Shown: positions 40,780 to 48,103, numbered from the stretch's first letter. The stretch: 58,906 nt of DNA from an uncultured Oscillospiraceae bacterium (GCA_910585815.1 CAJUFJ010000019.1:1-58906); one strand, 5' to 3'. The notes: generated by a model from the sequence alone, not told the origin. Numbers and translations: made by a program.

Positions 40780-40808
40780 TATTTCAAGGGTTTTCAAATG
40801 GTCATTCG

Positions 40809-40821
40809 TAAAAAATTAAGA
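40809..40821 (+). repeat. Right att core (candidate attR)
   Basis: TAAAAAATTAAGA, identical to 31623-31635. On the minus strand it forms the T-run just after the hairpin at the 3' end of the short transcript at 40822-40953, so integration occurred at that terminator. Confidence 0.7.
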
Positions 40822-40827
40822 ATTATG

Positions 40828-40929
40828 TCAACAGGTGTGGCAGCGTCCTTCTGACCTCACCTGTGACATGCTCTGCTGCAATGCAGCCACCTGCATCAAG
40901 CAGCTGGAGGATTTTTCATTTCGGATCAC
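40828..40929 (-). CDS. Candidate 33-residue peptide
   Basis: GTG 40929 to TGA 40828 gives MIRNEKSSSCLMQVAALQQS and then MSQVRSEGRCHTC, with three cysteines and a C-terminal CHTC. AGAGGGG lies 7 nt upstream and a good promoter just before that. The ORF ends inside the terminator hairpin. It could be a real peptide or a chance frame in a structured RNA. It looks like no known bacteriocin or pheromone precursor to me. Confidence 0.4.
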   Translation of the reverse strand: MIRNEKSSSCLMQVAALQQSMSQVRSEGRCHTC

Positions 40930-40975
40930 CCCTTTACCCCTCTATACAGTATACGGACTGAGATACCACTTTGCA

Positions 40976-41000
40976 AAAGACACCTGCGGGTGTCTTTTTC
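40976..41000. terminator. Small bidirectional hairpin before the GTPase gene
   Basis: AAAGACACC (40976-40984) and GGTGTCTTT (40989-40997) around TGCG, followed by TTC on the plus strand. It separates the minus-strand short transcript from the GTPase promoter. Confidence 0.6.
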
Positions 41001-41003
41001 CTA

Positions 41004-41032
41004 TCGACGAATCTTTTTCCTTATGGTATAAT
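41004..41032 (+). promoter_or_regulatory. Promoter of the GTPase-NYN gene
   Basis: TATAAT (41027-41032) with TCGACG (41004-41009) 17 nt upstream. The -10 is perfect, the -35 weak. The 5' leader would be about 35 nt, too short for the leader-peptide attenuation known for tet(M). Confidence 0.6.
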
Positions 41033-41073
41033 CCCCTTATCATACGTTACAGCCAATGAGGGGGGCGGCCGAA

Positions 41074-43701
41074 ATGGGCGGCGAGCCGGGAAAACGAATC
41101 TGTGCAGGTCTGCTGGCCCATGTGGACGCAGGCAAGACCACCCTGTCCGAGGGGCTTTTATACCTCAGCGGGGCGGTGCGGAAGCTGGGCCGGGTGGACC
41201 ACCGGGACGCCTTTCTGGACACCGACGCCCAGGAGCGGGAGCGGGGCATCACCATCTTCGCCAAGCAGGCGGAGCTCACCTGGGGGGACGCCGTCCTCAC
41301 CCTGCTGGACACCCCGGGGCATGTGGACTTCTCCGCCGAGATGGAGCGCACCCTGTCCGTGCTGGACTACGCCGTGCTGGTTATCAGCGGCACCGACGGC
41401 ATCCAGGGCCACACCCGCACCCTGTGGCGGCTGCTGGAGCGGCACGCCATCCCCACCTTCCTCTTTGTCAACAAGATGGACCTGGCAGGGGCGGACCGGG
41501 ACACCCTCCTGGCCCAGCTCCAGAACAGGCTTGACGGCGGCTGTCTGGACTTCTCTCAGGGGCTGGAGCCGGTCACAGAGGACCTGGCCTCCCTGGACGA
41601 GGACCTGATGGACCGGTATCTGGAGGGGGGACCGGTCACGGCCGGGGACGCCGCCGCCCTCGTCGCCCGGCGGCTGGTTTTCCCCTGCTTCTTCGGCTCG
41701 GCGCTGAAGCTGGAGGGGGTGGAGGAGCTGTTGGACGGCCTGTCACGGTACACCCTGTCCCCCTCCTACCCCACCGGCTTCGGGGCGCGGGTCTTCAAAA
41801 TAGCCCGGGACGGAGCCGACCGGCTCACCTATGTGAAAATTACCGGTGGGTCGCTTAAGGTCCGCACCCTGCTGCGGGAGGAGAAGGTCAATCAGATCCG
41901 CGTCTACTCCGGGGCCAAGTACCAGACCATCGACGAGGCCCCGGCGGGAACGGTGTGCGCCCTCACCGGCCTGACCGGGACCCGGCCGGGGGACGTTTTC
42001 GGTGTGGAGCCCCCCGCCGCCGGGCCCGAGCTGGAGCCGGTGCTGACCTATCAGGTCATCCTCCCCCCTGCCTGCGACGTCCACACTACCCTCCGTAATC
42101 TCCGCCAGCTGGAGGAGGAAGACCCCCAGCTCCGGGTGGTATGGAACGAGGCTCTGGGGGAGATCCACCTCCAGCTCATGGGAGAGGTCCAGCTGGAGGT
42201 GCTCACCCGGCTCATCCGGGAGCGCTTCGGAACGGAGGTCTCCTTTGGCGCCGGGAACATCGTCTACCGGGAGACCATCACCGGCCCGGTGGAGGGAGTA
42301 GGCCACTTCGAGCCCCTGCGGCACTACGCTGAGGTACACCTCCTGCTGGAGCCGGGGGAGCGAGGCAGCGGATTGCGCATCACCTCCGCCTGCACCACCG
42401 ACCAGCTGGACCTGAACTGGCAGCGGCTGATTTTCACCCACCTGATGGAAAAGCGCCACCGGGGTGTGCTCACCGGGTCACCCATCACTGATGTGAAAAT
42501 CACCCTGGTAGCCGGCCGGGCCCATGTGAAGCACACCGAGGGGGGCGACTTCCGCCAGGCCACCTACCGTGCGGTGCGCCAGGGGTTGATGCAGGCGGAC
42601 AGCCTTCTGCTGGAGCCCCACTACGATTTTACCCTGGAGCTCCCCCCGGACTGCGTGGGCCGGGCCATGAACGATTTACAGACCATGGGGGGCAGCGTGG
42701 AGGGCCCGGAGCAGGAGGGGGAATTTTCCCTGCTCACCGGCCACGCCCCGGTGGCCGGCCTGCGGGACTACTGGCGGGAGGTCACCGCCTACACCCGGGG
42801 CCGAGGGCGGCTGTCCTGCGCCCTCCGGGGGTACGAGCCCTGCGCCAATCAGGAGGAAATCGTCTCCCAACTGGCCTACGACCCGGAGCGAGATGTGGAC
42901 AACCCGCCCGACTCGGTGTTCTGCTCCCACGGGGCGGGGGTAATTGTGAAGTGGAATGAGGTCCGGGCGCACATGCACGTGGACAGCGGCCTGCGGCTGG
43001 GAGAGGAAACACCCCGCCCGGAACCAGCCGCCCCCTCGGGCGGGGAGCGGCAGTACCGGGGGGGCAGTCTGGAGCAGGATAAGGAGCTGCTGGCCGTCTT
43101 CGAGCGGACCTACGGCAGGGTGGACCGGGATACCGCCTTCCAGCCCCAGAAGAAGCCCGCCCGCACCAGCCTGGACGAGGGGAAATACACCATCCGGGAG
43201 CAGAAATCCGGCCCGGAATACCTCCTGGTGGACGGCTACAACATCATCTTCGCCTGGGACGAGCTCACCGCCCTGGCCCGGCAGGACATGCCCGCCGCCC
43301 GGGGCACGCTGGAGGATATTCTGTCCAACTACCAGGGCTTCCGCAAGTGCGTGGTAATCCTGGTGTTCGACGCCTACAAGGTGAAGGGAAATCCCGGGTC
43401 GGTGGAGAAGAAAAACAACATCTATGTGGTCTACACCAAAGAGGCCGAGACCGCCGACGCCTACATCGAAAAAGCCACCTACGACCTGGGCAAGGACCAC
43501 CGGGTGCGGGTGGCCACCTCCGACGCCCTGGAGCAGATGATTATTCTGGGCCACGGGGCCCTGCGGCTGTCCGCCCGGGCCTTTAAGGCGGAGGTGGAGC
43601 AGGCCCAGGGGGAGATATCCGCCCTGGTGGCCAGGCTGAACCGGCGCAACCCCGGGGACCGGAAGCTGAAGCACACGGCGAAGATTATTGAGAAAAAATG
43701 A
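41074..43701 (+). CDS. TetM-like translational GTPase fused to a YacP/Rae1 NYN nuclease domain
   Basis: An 875-residue protein. Residues about 1-635 are an EF-G/Tet(M)-like GTPase: P-loop LAHVDAGKTT, ERGITIF, DTPGHVDF with the catalytic histidine, NKMD and the SAL motif (FFGSALKLEG), followed by domains II-V. A variable linker leads to an NYN/PIN-like domain in about the last 165 residues with YLLVDGYNIIFAWDEL, VVILVFDAYKVKG, KEAETADAYIEKATYD and ATSDALEQMIILGHGALRLS, matching YacP (Rae1), a ribosome-bound mRNA endonuclease in B. subtilis. ATG 41074 has AGGGGGG 8 nt upstream. The fusion suggests a factor that enters the A site and cleaves mRNA or rescues ribosomes; tetracycline protection is possible but not implied. 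Confidence 0.9.
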   Translation: MGGEPGKRICAGLLAHVDAGKTTLSEGLLYLSGAVRKLGRVDHRDAFLDTDAQERERGITIFAKQAELTWGDAVLTLLDTPGHVDFSAEMERTLSVLDYAVLVISGTDGIQGHTRTLWRLLERHAIPTFLFVNKMDLAGADRDTLLAQLQNRLDGGCLDFSQGLEPVTEDLASLDEDLMDRYLEGGPVTAGDAAALVARRLVFPCFFGSALKLEGVEELLDGLSRYTLSPSYPTGFGARVFKIARDGADRLTYVKITGGSLKVRTLLREEKVNQIRVYSGAKYQTIDEAPAGTVCALTGLTGTRPGDVFGVEPPAAGPELEPVLTYQVILPPACDVHTTLRNLRQLEEEDPQLRVVWNEALGEIHLQLMGEVQLEVLTRLIRERFGTEVSFGAGNIVYRETITGPVEGVGHFEPLRHYAEVHLLLEPGERGSGLRITSACTTDQLDLNWQRLIFTHLMEKRHRGVLTGSPITDVKITLVAGRAHVKHTEGGDFRQATYRAVRQGLMQADSLLLEPHYDFTLELPPDCVGRAMNDLQTMGGSVEGPEQEGEFSLLTGHAPVAGLRDYWREVTAYTRGRGRLSCALRGYEPCANQEEIVSQLAYDPERDVDNPPDSVFCSHGAGVIVKWNEVRAHMHVDSGLRLGEETPRPEPAAPSGGERQYRGGSLEQDKELLAVFERTYGRVDRDTAFQPQKKPARTSLDEGKYTIREQKSGPEYLLVDGYNIIFAWDELTALARQDMPAARGTLEDILSNYQGFRKCVVILVFDAYKVKGNPGSVEKKNNIYVVYTKEAETADAYIEKATYDLGKDHRVRVATSDALEQMIILGHGALRLSARAFKAEVEQAQGEISALVARLNRRNPGDRKLKHTAKIIEKK

Positions 43702-43705
43702 GGAA

Positions 43706-43735
43706 AGCAGACACGCGATGCGTGTCTGCTTTTTT
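43706..43735. terminator. Intrinsic terminator after the GTPase gene
   Basis: A perfect 11-bp stem, AGCAGACACGC (43706-43716) and GCGTGTCTGCT (43720-43730), then TTTTT. It also serves the convergent XRE gene. Confidence 0.9.
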
Positions 43736-43961
43736 AATCCTTTGGCTTCAAGAGAAGATAAGGCTCTACGTTCAACGCTTTTGCGATATCGCACAGAGTA
43801 TCCATAGAAATCCCAACAACTGCCCGCTCAATTTTGCTGATGTGACTTTGGTCCTTATCCAAGAAATCACCCAACTGATATTGGCTCATATCATTTTTGT
43901 TGCGATAGTAAATGATATTTAACCCAATTGTCTTATATATGTCGTGATATTCTGGCTTCAT
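43734..43961 (-). CDS. XRE-family transcriptional regulator
   Basis: A 75-residue HTH protein: IGLNIIYYRNKNDMSQYQLG, DFLDKDQSHISKIERAVVGI, DTLCDIAKALNVEPYLLL. GAGGTG lies 6 nt before ATG 43961. Low GC compared with its neighbours. It is divergent from a small membrane protein gene, with AT-rich repeated GGTAAT motifs between them, so it may regulate that gene and itself. Confidence 0.85.
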   Translation of the reverse strand: MKPEYHDIYKTIGLNIIYYRNKNDMSQYQLGDFLDKDQSHISKIERAVVGISMDTLCDIAKALNVEPYLLLKPKD

Positions 43962-44013
43962 CAATATCACCTCGACATATAGTTTATATATTTTATTGTG
44001 CCGCAAATAGATA

Positions 44014-44042
44014 TTGATTTTTCATATAAAGGTAATTATAAT
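44014..44042 (+). promoter_or_regulatory. Promoter of the small membrane protein gene
   Basis: TTGATT (44014-44019), 17 nt, TATAAT (44037-44042). Repeated AGGTAAT motifs (44030-44036 and 44051-44057) and an ATAATCATTAT near-palindrome overlap it and may bind the divergent XRE protein. Confidence 0.7.
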
Positions 44043-44092
44043 CATTATACAGGTAATCATAAATCATATTCTTGTCAAATGGGGTCCTAAAT

Positions 44093-44644
44093 ATGAAAAC
44101 AATAATGAACTTTTGGAATAGGCGCAGCAGTTATGAAAAAGCGATCCTGGGCCTATTTACCGCTTTTGTACTATGCTGCCTGGGGTATTTGGGCGGTAGG
44201 CTGTACTATGGCTCCAAATGTGATGTGTGCAGACAGACATTGCGGAATGGGGAACATTATATTCTGGATGTCCGAACCGGAGAGATACTAAACATTGCCG
44301 ATTATGTGAATCAGGCGAGCAGTATTTTTTGGTTTTCTCCAGTCAGCCACTGTCCTCAGGAGGTCTCTGCCACGAACCGGGCGGGCTATATGCGCTTTCC
44401 AAGGGAGGCCCTCAAAACAGCCCGGTACTGTGCCAACCACGCATCAAATCTGGATTCAGATTTTTTGGTGCTGTCGCCGGTGAAGGACGCCACTGTCTGC
44501 TATGCCGTGCTGGATGGGCAGATGCTTACCCCGGACGATCGGATTATGACAAAGGGTCTCAATGAAAAATTGGACTGTTGGGAGCTGGAAATACAATGGG
44601 CTTTACAGCGCCCGCAGAGCCGCCCCTGCCAGCCTGGCCAGTGA
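44093..44644 (+). CDS. Small membrane-anchored protein of unknown function
   Basis: A 183-residue protein with one membrane segment near the N terminus (ILGLFTAFVLCCLGYLGG, about 19-36) and an extracytoplasmic part with cysteine pairs (KCDVCRQTLRNGEHYILD), then HCPQEVSATNRAGYMRFPRE. ATG 44093 has a weak GGGG site; a TTG at 44072 is an alternative. The last 42 bp overlap the end of the convergent DUF2974 gene, so its QRPQSRPCQPGQ tail comes from antisense hydrolase sequence. Low GC and the XRE partner point to acquisition by transfer. No family recognised. Confidence 0.65.
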   Translation: MKTIMNFWNRRSSYEKAILGLFTAFVLCCLGYLGGRLYYGSKCDVCRQTLRNGEHYILDVRTGEILNIADYVNQASSIFWFSPVSHCPQEVSATNRAGYMRFPREALKTARYCANHASNLDSDFLVLSPVKDATVCYAVLDGQMLTPDDRIMTKGLNEKLDCWELEIQWALQRPQSRPCQPGQ

Positions 44645-45673
44645 TCCGGCCACGGTAAGCAGGTCCTGGGGGTCGGCGTCCAGGGCGGCCCGGAGGGCGC
44701 CGGCCAGATGCCTGGGCTCCAGGGCCTCCTTCACCGTTTTGACGTCGCCGGAGGACAGCAGCTCATACAGGGTATCCGCCACCGTCTCCCGCTGGGCGCC
44801 GGTCAGCCCGGCCAGCCAGTTTTTCAGGGTACGGTCGATGAGACGGCTGCCGGCGTCCACCTCCTCCAGCCGGACGAAGTCGGGCCCCAGCACCTGCCAG
44901 GAGTAGGGGTCGTGCTGGAACAGGCCCTGCTGGTCGCTGTCCACCACGGTGTGGGGCTCCTCGTGGGCCAGCAGCAGACCCACCACCGACGACCGGGGCA
45001 CAAAGCTGCGCAGTCGGGTGCGCAGCTCCTGATAGCCCGGCCGGGCCAGCAGGTAGGGGTTGAGACCGGGGCCGTCGAAGGACCACACGCTGGCAATCCG
45101 GTCCCGCACCTTCACCGCGGACAAAGCGCCCCCTGCCGCCGCCAGGTTCCCCCCCTTGGAGTGACCCCCCAGCCGCAGCTGGCCCGGGAAGGACGCGGCG
45201 AAGTCCTGAATATACCCCGCCGCCTCCAGCTGGGCGGGCACCACGTCCATAAAGCTGAGGTTAAAATCCTCCTTCCAGCCCACCAGGGTGCCGTCGGTGC
45301 CCCGGAAGGCCAGAAAGGCGGAGCCGTCGTCCAGCAGGACGGTGAGGGCGGCAAACTGGGTCTCCTCTTTGGGGACGAAGCGGTCGGCGCAGCGGCATAG
45401 CCCCAGCCGGGCAAACCGGGGAGAATCTGCCAGAGCCCGGAGGAGGGCAAGGTCCGTCTCACACCGGAAGCGGCCCCGCCGGGCGGGCGGAAGGGTCAGG
45501 TACTCCTCCGCCGCCTCCCCCAGGGGGACGGACTCCTCCCCCTGGGCCGGGCCGTCGAAGTGGACGTAGGACAGCACGGACAGGACCAGCCCGTCCACGG
45601 GACCGAAGGGGACCCGGTCCAGAGACAGGTCCCCCCGCCAGGCCAGGTAGTCCAAGAGGTTACCCACCGCCAT
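44603..45673 (-). CDS. Mbeg1-like alpha/beta hydrolase (DUF2974)
   Basis: A 356-residue cytoplasmic protein: NLLDYLAWRGDLSLDRVPFG at the start, lipase-like AFRGTDGTLVGWKEDFNLSF, nucleophile elbow LGGHSKGGNLA with the serine, and SFDGPGLNPYLL with the aspartate. A histidine follows in EEPHTVVDSDQQGLFQHDPY. DUF2974 proteins are widespread in Clostridia and act as putative lipases; the substrate is unknown. ATG 45673 is very close to AAAGGAG; GTG 45667 is equally likely. It is convergent with and overlaps the membrane protein gene. Confidence 0.88.
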   Translation of the reverse strand: MAVGNLLDYLAWRGDLSLDRVPFGPVDGLVLSVLSYVHFDGPAQGEESVPLGEAAEEYLTLPPARRGRFRCETDLALLRALADSPRFARLGLCRCADRFVPKEETQFAALTVLLDDGSAFLAFRGTDGTLVGWKEDFNLSFMDVVPAQLEAAGYIQDFAASFPGQLRLGGHSKGGNLAAAGGALSAVKVRDRIASVWSFDGPGLNPYLLARPGYQELRTRLRSFVPRSSVVGLLLAHEEPHTVVDSDQQGLFQHDPYSWQVLGPDFVRLEEVDAGSRLIDRTLKNWLAGLTGAQRETVADTLYELLSSGDVKTVKEALEPRHLAGALRAALDADPQDLLTVAGSLARLAGAALRAL

Positions 45674-45772
45674 CACTCCTTTTCCCAGTCTATGACCGGG
45701 CAGGGAAAAAGGCTCATATCCCCCGAAAAGTCCGCATAGGATGGAACAGCAAAAGTCGGGGAGTGTTGTGCT

Positions 45773-46021
45773 TTGAAAGGAAATATGGAGGAACGGGCCG
45801 AGCGGCTGGCGCTCTACATTCTGGAGAACCGGGCGACGGTGCGTTCCGCGGCACAAAAGTTTGGGATATCCAAGTCCAGCGTACACAAGGACCTGGCCGA
45901 GCGCCTGCCCACCTTCAACCGGACGCTCTACCTCCAGGTGAAGGAAGTCCTGGAGCAGAACAAGGCGGAGCGCCACATCCGGGGAGGCATCGCCACGCGG
46001 AAGAAATACAAAGGAGCATAA
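45773..46021 (+). CDS. spoIIID: Sporulation transcription factor SpoIIID
   Basis: An 82-residue regulator of mother-cell genes. It has the SpoIIID layout: HTH (NRATVRSAAQKFGISKSSVH, then KDLAERLPTFN), then VKEVLEQNKAERHIRGG and the basic IATRKKYKGA end. TTG 45773 follows GGGAG by 8 nt; ATG 45785 is too close to AAAGGA to use it. SpoIIID turns on or off many sigma-E genes. Its presence shows that the host makes endospores. Confidence 0.95.
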   Translation: MKGNMEERAERLALYILENRATVRSAAQKFGISKSSVHKDLAERLPTFNRTLYLQVKEVLEQNKAERHIRGGIATRKKYKGA

Positions 46022-46024
46022 GAG

Positions 46025-46056
46025 ACACGGCGGGGCTTGCGCCTCGCCGTGTTTTA
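46025..46056 (+). terminator. Intrinsic terminator of spoIIID
   Basis: ACACGGCG (46025-46032) pairs with CGCCGTGT (46045-46052), extended by GGGC/GCCT, followed by TTTT. Confidence 0.8.
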
Positions 46057-46101
46057 TGCTAAAATTGGGCTACTTTATGAAACAGAGGAGAACTATCCGC
46101 C

Positions 46102-46932
46102 ATGAGCTACGCCGACCAGGTATTTATTCAAAATTGCAGGGATATTCTGTCCCATGGGGTGTGGGACACCGACCGTCAGGTCCGCCCCCGGTGGGAGGAC
46201 GGCTCCCCCGCCCACACGGTAAAGCTGTTCGGGGTGGTGAACCGCTACGACCTGCGCCGGGAGTTCCCCATCCTCACGGTGCGCCGGCAGTATATCAAAT
46301 CCGCCGTGGATGAGCTGCTGTGGATCTGGCAGAAGAAGTCCAACAACATCCACGACCTGAACAGCCACGTGTGGGACGCCTGGGCCGACGAGACCGGCTC
46401 CATCGGCAAGGCCTACGGCTATCAGCTGGGGGTACGCCACCACTACCCTCAGGGGGAGATGGATCAGGTGGATAAAGCGCTCTGGGATCTCAAGCATGAT
46501 CCCGCTTCCCGGCGCATTTTTACCAGTATGTACAACCATCATGACTTGAACGAAATGGCCCTCTACCCCTGCGCCTACTCCATGACCTTCAACGTGTCGG
46601 GGAACACCCTCAACGGCATGTTGAACCAGCGTTCTCAGGACATGCTCACCGCCAACGGCTGGAATGTGATGCAGTACGCCGTCCTCCTCCACATGTTTGC
46701 CCAGGTGACCGGCTTCGAGGCCGGCGAGCTGGTCCACGTCATCGCTGACTGCCACATCTACGACCGCCACGTCCCCGTGGTGGAGGAGCTGATTTCCCGC
46801 ACCCCCTTCGACGCGCCCAAATTCAGCCTGGACCCGTCCGTCACCAATTTTTACGACTTCACCCCCGCCAGCGTCACCCTGGAGGGCTACCAGGCCCACC
46901 CCCTGGAGGGGAAAATTCCGGTGGCGGTGTAA
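46102..46932 (+). CDS. thyA: Thymidylate synthase ThyA
   Basis: A 276-residue enzyme methylating dUMP with methylene-tetrahydrofolate. Seen: RREFPILTVRRQYIKSAVDE, LLWIWQKKSNNIHDLNSHVW, the catalytic cysteine in LYPCAYSMTF, NQRSQDMLTANGWNVMQYAV and IADCHIYDRHV. The YPCAY version and the N terminus are closer to B. subtilis ThyA (TS of phage type) than to E. coli ThyA. GAGGAG lies 11 nt before ATG 46102. The dihydrofolate reductase gene follows, as its reaction needs to be recycled by it. Confidence 0.95.
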   Translation: MSYADQVFIQNCRDILSHGVWDTDRQVRPRWEDGSPAHTVKLFGVVNRYDLRREFPILTVRRQYIKSAVDELLWIWQKKSNNIHDLNSHVWDAWADETGSIGKAYGYQLGVRHHYPQGEMDQVDKALWDLKHDPASRRIFTSMYNHHDLNEMALYPCAYSMTFNVSGNTLNGMLNQRSQDMLTANGWNVMQYAVLLHMFAQVTGFEAGELVHVIADCHIYDRHVPVVEELISRTPFDAPKFSLDPSVTNFYDFTPASVTLEGYQAHPLEGKIPVAV

Positions 46933-46969
46933 CGCTTAAAGCAGACACAGCGTCATATATATAGAAAGC

Positions 46970-46989
46970 GGACGCATCGTGATGCGTCC
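46970..46989. repeat. Short palindrome (GGACGCATC type)
   Basis: GGACGCATC-GT-GATGCGTCC, inside a longer GCGGACGCATCGTGATGCGT run in the thyA-folA gap. The same arm recurs at 57797-57822. Confidence 0.75.
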
Positions 46990-47009
46990 CTACAGAAAGA
47001 AGGGGCAGC

Positions 47010-47489
47010 GTGAACCTGATTGTCGCAGTTGACCGGAACTGGGCCATCGGAAAGGATGGCGACCAGCTGGTGTATCTGTCCGAGGACCTGAAGCACTTCA
47101 AGGCCCTCACCACCGGCCACCCGGTGATTCTGGGCCGGAAGACCCTGGCCACCTTCCCTGGGGGCCGGCCCCTGAAGGGCCGCCGGAACATGATTCTGTC
47201 CCGCAGTCCCGGCTTCGCCCCGGAGGGGGCGGAGGTCTTCCAAAACCTGCCTGCCCTGCTGGAGGCGGCCCCTGAGGACGCCTTTGTGCTGGGCGGGGCG
47301 TCGGTATACGCCGCCCTGCTGGACAAATGCGACACCGCCTACGTCACCAAGATCGAAGCCAGCTTCCCCGGGCCCGACTGCTTCTTTCCCAACCTGGACC
47401 GGCTGCCCCAGTGGCGCGTTACCGACGAGGGCCCGGCGCTGGAGGAGCAGGGGCTCCGGTTCCGCTATGTGACCTACCGCAGGACGTGA
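47010..47489 (+). CDS. folA: Dihydrofolate reductase
   Basis: A 159-residue enzyme reducing dihydrofolate with NADPH. Seen: NLIVAVDRNWAIGKDGDQLV with the Met20-loop region, SEDLKHFKALTTGHPVILGR, NMILSRSPGFAPEGAEV, FVLGGASVYAALL and CDTAYVTKIEASFPGPDCFF. The active-site acidic residue is Glu in SEDLKHF. GTG 47010 follows AGAAAGAAGGGG. It is cotranscribed with thyA, separated by a short palindrome. Confidence 0.94.
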   Translation: MNLIVAVDRNWAIGKDGDQLVYLSEDLKHFKALTTGHPVILGRKTLATFPGGRPLKGRRNMILSRSPGFAPEGAEVFQNLPALLEAAPEDAFVLGGASVYAALLDKCDTAYVTKIEASFPGPDCFFPNLDRLPQWRVTDEGPALEEQGLRFRYVTYRRT

Positions 47490-47514
47490 GAATGGTCGGA
47501 AGGAGGTACTGTCT

Positions 47515-48060
47515 ATGCCCAATTTTACCAGAAAAGCGATTCAGGAGACCTTTATCACACTGCTGGACGAGCGCCCCCTGAACAAGATTACCGTAAAGGA
47601 CATTGTGGAGACCTGCGGCATCAACCGCAATTCCTTCTACTACCACTATCAGGACCTGCCCGCCCTGCTGGAGGAGCTCATCGCCCAGCGGGTGCAGCTG
47701 CTGATGTCCGACCACCCCACCATTGACTCCATGGAGGATAGTTTTGACGCGGCCCTGGACTTTGTCCTGGACCACAAGCGGGCGGTGTTTCATATCTACA
47801 ACTCCCTGAGCCGGGATGTCTTTGAACGCTACTTGATGGAGGTCTGCCACTATGTGGTGGCCACATATATCGAAGCTGCCTTCGCCGGCCGGGAGGATGA
47901 GGACAAAAACAAGGAAATGCTCATTCGTTATCACAAATGCGCCTGCTTCGGCCATATTATCGACTGGCTGAACACCGGAATGAAAGACGACGTATCCGCC
48001 TATTTCCATCAGGTCTATGCCCTGCGGCTGGGCTGGCAGGATGACGAAGCCCGTATCTGA
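47515..48060 (+). CDS. TetR-family transcriptional regulator
   Basis: A 181-residue regulator. HTH at about residues 24-45 (KITVKDIVETCGINRNSFYY HYQD). The C-terminal ligand domain (VFHIYNSLSRDVFERYLMEV, then IDWLNTGMKDDVSAYF) resembles TetR_C_7-like members. It follows folA by 25 bp and converges on the MMPL transporter operon, so it probably regulates that operon. The MMPL-operon promoter lies 4.8 kb away. Confidence 0.9.
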   Translation: MPNFTRKAIQETFITLLDERPLNKITVKDIVETCGINRNSFYYHYQDLPALLEELIAQRVQLLMSDHPTIDSMEDSFDAALDFVLDHKRAVFHIYNSLSRDVFERYLMEVCHYVVATYIEAAFAGREDEDKNKEMLIRYHKCACFGHIIDWLNTGMKDDVSAYFHQVYALRLGWQDDEARI

Positions 48061-48064
48061 ACAG

Positions 48065-48102
48065 ACGCTCCGTGCCCCTCACCGGGACACGGAGCGTTTT
48101 TT
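48065..48102 (+). terminator. Intrinsic terminator between TetR and MMPL genes
   Basis: A perfect 10-bp stem, ACGCTCCGTG (48065-48074) and CACGGAGCGT (48088-48097), then TTTTTGTC on the plus strand. Confidence 0.85.
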
Positions 48103-48103
48103 G

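Larger units (their letters stand above)
31623..40821. mobile_element. Integrated phage-satellite-like island (9.2 kb)
   Basis: The island is bounded by a 13-bp direct repeat TAAAAAATTAAGA (31623-31635 and 40809-40821), within longer similar flanks ATTC(A/G)TAAAAAATTAAGA. Inside each end lies a 12-bp tandem motif (AAAGGGAAAA type; 31750-31773 and 40718-40741) resembling integrase arm sites. Contents from right to left: tyrosine integrase, probable Panacea antitoxin with partner, XRE repressor, Cro-like and excisionase-like genes, VapE-like replication gene, AT-rich iteron region, small genes, scaffold and capsid-like genes, small genes and a sigma-like factor. No terminase, portal, protease, tail or lysis gene is recognisable, so I read it as a satellite dependent on a helper phage rather than a full prophage. 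Confidence 0.8.
40806..40953 (-). ncRNA. Short transcript with promoter, hairpins and terminator (RNA or mini-gene)
   Basis: On the minus strand TTGCAA (40976-40971), 17 nt and TATACT (40953-40948) form a good promoter; transcription would begin near 40941. The RNA of about 135 nt can form GCTGC-ATT-GCAGC and CAGCTGC...GCAGG...GCTG hairpins and ends in TGTCACAGGTG...CACCTGTTGACA followed by an AT/T-rich tail (TAATTCTTAATTTTTTA). It also contains the 33-codon ORF listed separately. Before insertion of the island the transcript pointed toward the LCP gene. I cannot match it to 6S, SRP or other known RNA families. Confidence 0.55.

Noticed and set aside
40806..40953. Possible SRP or 6S RNA
   Set aside because: The AGGTCAGAAGGAC segment vaguely recalls the SRP helix-8 loop, but the conserved GGAAGGAAGCAGC side is missing, and the overall fold does not resemble the 6S open hairpin.
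41074..43701. Tetracycline-resistance gene tet(M) proper
   Set aside because: The GTPase part resembles the family, but the NYN fusion, a short leader without the tet(M) attenuator peptide and host-like GC content argue for a chromosomal factor; resistance cannot be claimed.
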